NCBI RefSeq assembly: GCF_004327355.1
Contig: NZ_QJUM01000026.1
Location: 1-64,000 of the forward strand
Length of the DNA: 64,000 nt
Source: Phytopseudomonas dryadis
GTDB taxonomy: Bacteria; Pseudomonadota; Gammaproteobacteria; Pseudomonadales; Pseudomonadaceae
Direction: 5' to 3'
Each line of letters begins with the position of its first letter. The first letter of the stretch is position 1. The position numbers and the translations under genes are program-made. Below are positions 61,269 through 64,000 of the stretch, piece by piece. The notes beneath the pieces are model-generated. The model was given only the letters and a program-made list of their open reading frames with translations. It searched no databases and had not been told where the DNA came from.

Positions 61269-61297
61269 AATATGCTTATCCGTACCCACAATGTCAA
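61269..61297 (-). promoter_or_regulatory. promoter of the toxin-antitoxin operon
   Basis: Read on the minus strand: TTGACA (61297-61292), 17 bases, then CATATT (61274-61269). The predicted start point falls at or next to the antitoxin ATG at 61261, with no ribosome-binding site between. Confidence 0.7.
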
Positions 61298-61484
61298 TAC
61301 GAAAAAAGCGATGGCGTTACCCTTTAGAGGTACGGTTTCGACTAAGCTACCGACAAATTTGCGGGTCCCCTTCAGCGTTCTGCACCCGGTTGAACGCGGT
61401 ATCAGTGTCTGCCACGCGCTGACCAGGGCAGAGCGATACCAGCGCAGCCTAGACGTGCGATTCCCCGAGGACGCGGCTGTCATT

Positions 61485-61631
61485 GGTAAGCCCGGACGTT
61501 TCATCCAGACGATCTTGCGTGACTGGGCTAATCGCCACCTTTACGAGCAGCGAGCAGAGCACCTGCTTCCTCAGTTCGCTGCAGTTGGCTCGAAACCATT
61601 CAAGTTTATGAATAACGTGCTGGCTTTATAA
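61485..61631 (+). pseudogene. IS481-type transposase C-terminal remnant
   Basis: The frame reads GKPGRFIQTILRDWANRHLY, which matches the GKAERFIQTLLREWAY region of IS481-family DDE transposases, and ends GSKPFKFMNNVLAL, which recalls the usual GGKPPISRL.NVNNLL.L end with the YNHHRPH part deleted. There is no start and no N-terminal catalytic part. It marks the right edge of the low-GC islet carrying the toxin-antitoxin genes. Confidence 0.65.
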
Positions 61632-61653
61632 ACCTAGTAGGCGCTCTGCAAAT

Positions 61654-62790
61654 CTAGCTGAACCTCGGTAAACGCTGATCCTGCTCGTTCGGCTCCGGCT
61701 CTGCCTGCGGTGGCAAGCCGGCCACTTTCAGGGTCGGCAGGCGTTCGCCGACCAGGCGCAGGTCGCGGCGCGGCAGGGCGAAGCGCACGTCCAGTTCGCG
61801 CAGGGCATCGAGCAACTGCAGGTTGATCTCCTGCTGGATGTCCATGTACTGGTTGTAATCCGAACTGAGCACGATATACACCACCTCGAAGGTCAGCTGG
61901 CTCTCGTCGAAGCCGAGGAAGTGCGCCCGGTCGAACTTGGTCTTCGGCGTGGCGCGGATGATCTCGCCCACGCGCTCGGCCACCTGGCGCACCTTGTCGC
62001 TCGGCGTGTCGTAGTTGATGCCGAACTTGAAGACGATGCGCCGGGTGTCCATGCGCTTGTAGTTGTGCACCACCTGGCGCAGCAGGTCGGCGTTGGCACA
62101 GACCACCTGTTCGCCACTGAGGCTGCGGATGCGCGTGGTCTTCAGGCCGATGTGCTCGATATTGCCGGCCACTTCGCCGAAGACCACGAAATCGCCGATC
62201 TCGAACGGTTTGTCGACCCCGATCGACAGCGAGGCGAACACGTCGCCGAGCACCGTCTGCACCGCCAGGGCCACGGCGATACCGCCGACCCCGAGGCTGG
62301 CGACCAGCGCGGTGATATCGACGCCGAGGTTGGCAAGGATCGACAGCAGCATCACCGACCAGACCACGATCAGCACCATGATGCTGATGATGGTGGTCAT
62401 CACCGGGTTGTAGCCCGTACCACCGTGCTTGCCGACCACCAGGCTGCGCGACCACAGGCGCACGCCGGTATCCACCCACAGGGCGATCTGCAGGGCCAGG
62501 GCGACGAACCAGCCGTGGCTGAGGGCCGATTGCCAGTTCGCCGGCAGATCCGCCAGCCTGAGGGCCAGCAGCAGGGAGAAGGCAATCAGCAGGAAACGAC
62601 TGGTGCGGCCGATGACCACGGCGAGAAAGTGCGGCCAGTTGCCGTCCTGGCCTTTCGACCAGGCGCTCAGGCGCCGGTGCAGGATGCCGACGATGGTGCG
62701 CAGGGCGGTGTAGATGACCAGGGTGGCCACCAGCACGATGGCGACGCCGAGCCACAGATCGCGGTCGAACCAGATGTTCCACTGTTCCAT
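61654..62790 (-). CDS. MscS-family mechanosensitive channel
   Basis: 378 aa inner-membrane channel. Five hydrophobic stretches precede the MscS pore region (LGVDITALVASLGVGGIAVA, then LAVQTVLGDVFASLSIGVDK) and the beta domain (FEIGDFVVFGEVAGNIEHIG). A soluble C-terminal domain ends in a charged tail. It would act as a tension-gated release valve during osmotic downshock. The frame continues open upstream, but ATG 62790 starts the first membrane-associated segment. It lies directly beside the IS remnant. Confidence 0.94.
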   Translation of the reverse strand: MEQWNIWFDRDLWLGVAIVLVATLVIYTALRTIVGILHRRLSAWSKGQDGNWPHFLAVVIGRTSRFLLIAFSLLLALRLADLPANWQSALSHGWFVALALQIALWVDTGVRLWSRSLVVGKHGGTGYNPVMTTIISIMVLIVVWSVMLLSILANLGVDITALVASLGVGGIAVALAVQTVLGDVFASLSIGVDKPFEIGDFVVFGEVAGNIEHIGLKTTRIRSLSGEQVVCANADLLRQVVHNYKRMDTRRIVFKFGINYDTPSDKVRQVAERVGEIIRATPKTKFDRAHFLGFDESQLTFEVVYIVLSSDYNQYMDIQQEINLQLLDALRELDVRFALPRRDLRLVGERLPTLKVAGLPPQAEPEPNEQDQRLPRFS

Positions 62791-63139
62791 GCCAGGTTTC
62801 TCCTCTGGATGCGTTAAGGACGCGGCCGGGAGAGGGCCGATACAGAATTCTGTAGGCCTGGGCGCCGATAAGTTCCCCCTGTCGGGGCGAGCGGCAGCGA
62901 TTCGTTGCGCACGGACACCCTCGGCACTGCGCCAGATCGATAGCGATGGCGACTTGCCGCAAGCCTCCTACACTTGGGGCAGGCAGCGTGTCGCGCCGGC
63001 CTGCGGCAAGGCCGAGGACGATGGCAAGCTCGGCCCCTGGCATGGCCTGTTTGCGTTCGCCGACTGCAACCGCCTTGGGGGCCATACCGAGTCGACCAAC
63101 CCCGATGCGAGCGCAATGTCCGCTCGCCTGGAGAACGAC
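62791..63139. other. 349-bp divergent intergenic region
   Basis: This region should hold the mscS promoter (minus strand) and a promoter for the small membrane gene at 63140. TACACT near 62968-62973 could be a -10. I see no convincing gene, and frames through it lack coding features. Confidence 0.4.
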
Positions 63140-63232
63140 GTGAGTGTGTACAACCTGGACCTGACGCTGATTCTGGTGCTGGTGACCGTGCTGTTCACGG
63201 TCTTGCCGATCATTCTCATGCGCAGCCTCTGA
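63140..63232 (+). CDS. 30-residue single-pass membrane peptide
   Basis: The GTG at 63140 is preceded by GGAG with 6 bases between, a good ribosome site. The product has a short polar start (MSVYNLDL) and one hydrophobic helix (TLILVLVTVLFTVLPIIL) ending in MRSL. Longer in-frame starts (for example ATG 63116) lack ribosome sites. Function unknown; small single-helix proteins often modulate membrane complexes. It may be a real small gene, but conservation is needed to confirm it. Confidence 0.5.
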   Translation: MSVYNLDLTLILVLVTVLFTVLPIILMRSL

Positions 63233-63338
63233 ACGCTTGCCGGCAACGGCGATCCGGCATCGGGTGCCGTTGCGTTACGCCGGCCAGCCTCCAGTCATCT
63301 GCTGGAACGCTGGGCAGTTGAGGGGGCGAGCCGGGCCG

Positions 63339-63734
63339 TCAACCGCTGGTCAGCTCCCGGTAGCGCTGCGGTTGCAACTGACGGATCAGCAACAGCGCAC
63401 CGAGGGTTCTGGCCGGTGTGGTGGGCAGGGGAGTGGCGCTCATGTCGCTGTGCATATGAACCTGCCAGCGGGCGATCAGGCTGCAGGGTTCGTCGCCGAT
63501 CGGGAGCAGATCCTCCACACTGACCTGCACGCCCATGCGCGCCGCCAGGCGGATCGACTGGTGCAGCAGGGCCTCGGCCATTTCGTGCTGCTCCACCGGG
63601 GCCGCCGTGGTGTAGCGCGCCAGCCATTCGCTCATGGGTTTGCGGCCCAGGCCGGCATTGCCTCGATAGGCGTTGTACAGCCAGCAGACGAGACCGACCA
63701 CCAGGATTGTTACAGCGGTGAAAACGAGTTCCAT
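63339..63734 (-). CDS. membrane-anchored hypothetical protein
   Basis: 131 aa protein with one N-terminal helix (about residues 2-20, ELVFTAVTILVVGLVCWLY) and a soluble domain that is probably cytoplasmic (RKPMSEWLARYTTAAPVEQH, LIARWQVHMHSDMSATP). ATG 63734 has GGAG 5 bases upstream; a longer reading from 63800 lacks support. I do not recognise the family. Coding bias and ribosome site support a real gene. Confidence 0.65.
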   Translation of the reverse strand: MELVFTAVTILVVGLVCWLYNAYRGNAGLGRKPMSEWLARYTTAAPVEQHEMAEALLHQSIRLAARMGVQVSVEDLLPIGDEPCSLIARWQVHMHSDMSATPLPTTPARTLGALLLIRQLQPQRYRELTSG

Positions 63735-63861
63735 CAGGGCTCCGGCTGGGTGGTTGAGGAGGTGCCTTGGCGGCGGCGAAATTACTCGAACGAGCGGCAA
63801 TGCCTCAAGCCTTTTTATGGCTTTTGGCCATCTTTTCTTTCGCTTTCAGGCTGCCGAGCAT

Positions 63862-64000
63862 TCAGTGGCGCAGGTTGGCGGCGAAGACGAGATCGCCGGC
63901 CGATAGAAGCGCCTGCCTGGGTGTCAGTGCCCGCAGCAGTGCGGGATGTTCCACAGGCTGGCGCTGGGGGGCGGCTGCCCTTCTGCGTGCGGATGATGTC
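63862..64000 (-). CDS. possible 3' end of a gene cut by the window edge
   Basis: On the minus strand a frame open from the window edge ends LTPRQALLSAGDLVFAANLRH and a TGA. The composition looks coding, but at 46 codons no family can be named. Whether it is real depends on sequence beyond 64000. Confidence 0.35.
   Translation of the reverse strand, partial: TSSARRRAAAPQRQPVEHPALLRALTPRQALLSAGDLVFAANLRH

Noticed and set aside
1..64000. CRISPR arrays, tRNA or rRNA genes, prophage
   Set aside because: No regularly spaced repeats, no tRNA-like cloverleaf with CCA end, no rRNA motifs and no phage structural genes could be seen.

Overview
The window looks like chromosomal DNA of a high-GC gammaproteobacterium, most likely a Pseudomonas. 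The signs are FecI/FecR cell-surface signalling pairs, an OprD-family porin, a yybP-ykoY leader in front of mntP, a cobalamin riboswitch, Zur boxes next to alternative ribosomal proteins, and typical Pseudomonas intergenic inverted repeats (GTAGGATGGG and GTAGGAGCCCGC types). I see no rRNA, tRNA, CRISPR array or intact insertion sequence. No species can be named from the sequence alone.

Layout. 0.4-7.8 kb: a divergent fecR/fecI pair, a penicillin-acylase-family (Ntn) hydrolase, nhaA, riboswitch-mntP and a membrane-anchored beta-propeller protein. 7.9-42.5 kb: a very large organosulfur region, almost all on the minus strand. It holds four LLM-class flavin monooxygenases, a flavin reductase, a TauD/AtsK-like dioxygenase, an SfnB/acyl-CoA-dehydrogenase-like flavoprotein, three related TonB-dependent receptors (one broken by a 267-bp inverted-repeat element), sulfonate-type and dipeptide-type ABC transport genes, a GH3 glycosidase, an aldo-keto reductase, a class II aldolase, a hydroxyacid dehydrogenase and an embedded FecI/FecR pair. 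42.7-51.3 kb: a LysR regulator, then on the plus strand a tight operon of GntR regulator, AprA-like flavoprotein, AprB-like ferredoxin, sulfonate-type ABC transporter, HEAT-repeat protein and DUF971 protein. 51.6-58.8 kb: a zinc-responsive divergent locus. rpmJ/rpmE paralogues read one way; a Zur box plus cobalamin riboswitch leads the other way into a BtuFCD-like ABC transporter, a pseudoazurin, an MFS transporter and an OprD-like porin. 59.3-61.6 kb: a visibly less GC-rich islet with a TacAT-like toxin-antitoxin pair, a third gene of unknown function and an IS481-type transposase remnant. 61.6-64 kb: an MscS channel and small uncharacterised genes.

How the genes may work together. The sulfur region reads as a scavenging regulon for sulfate limitation: outer-membrane receptors bring in large or scarce organosulfur compounds, ABC systems carry them across the inner membrane, and FMNH2- or 2-oxoglutarate-dependent oxygenases release sulfite. 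A 37-bp element repeated almost identically (34/37) upstream of two of the operons suggests a common activator, perhaps CysB-like. The most novel candidates are the AprAB-like/ABC/HEAT/DUF971 operon, a sulfoquinovose-monooxygenase-like gene set that carries a GH3 glycosidase, and the combined Zur plus B12 control of one transport operon.
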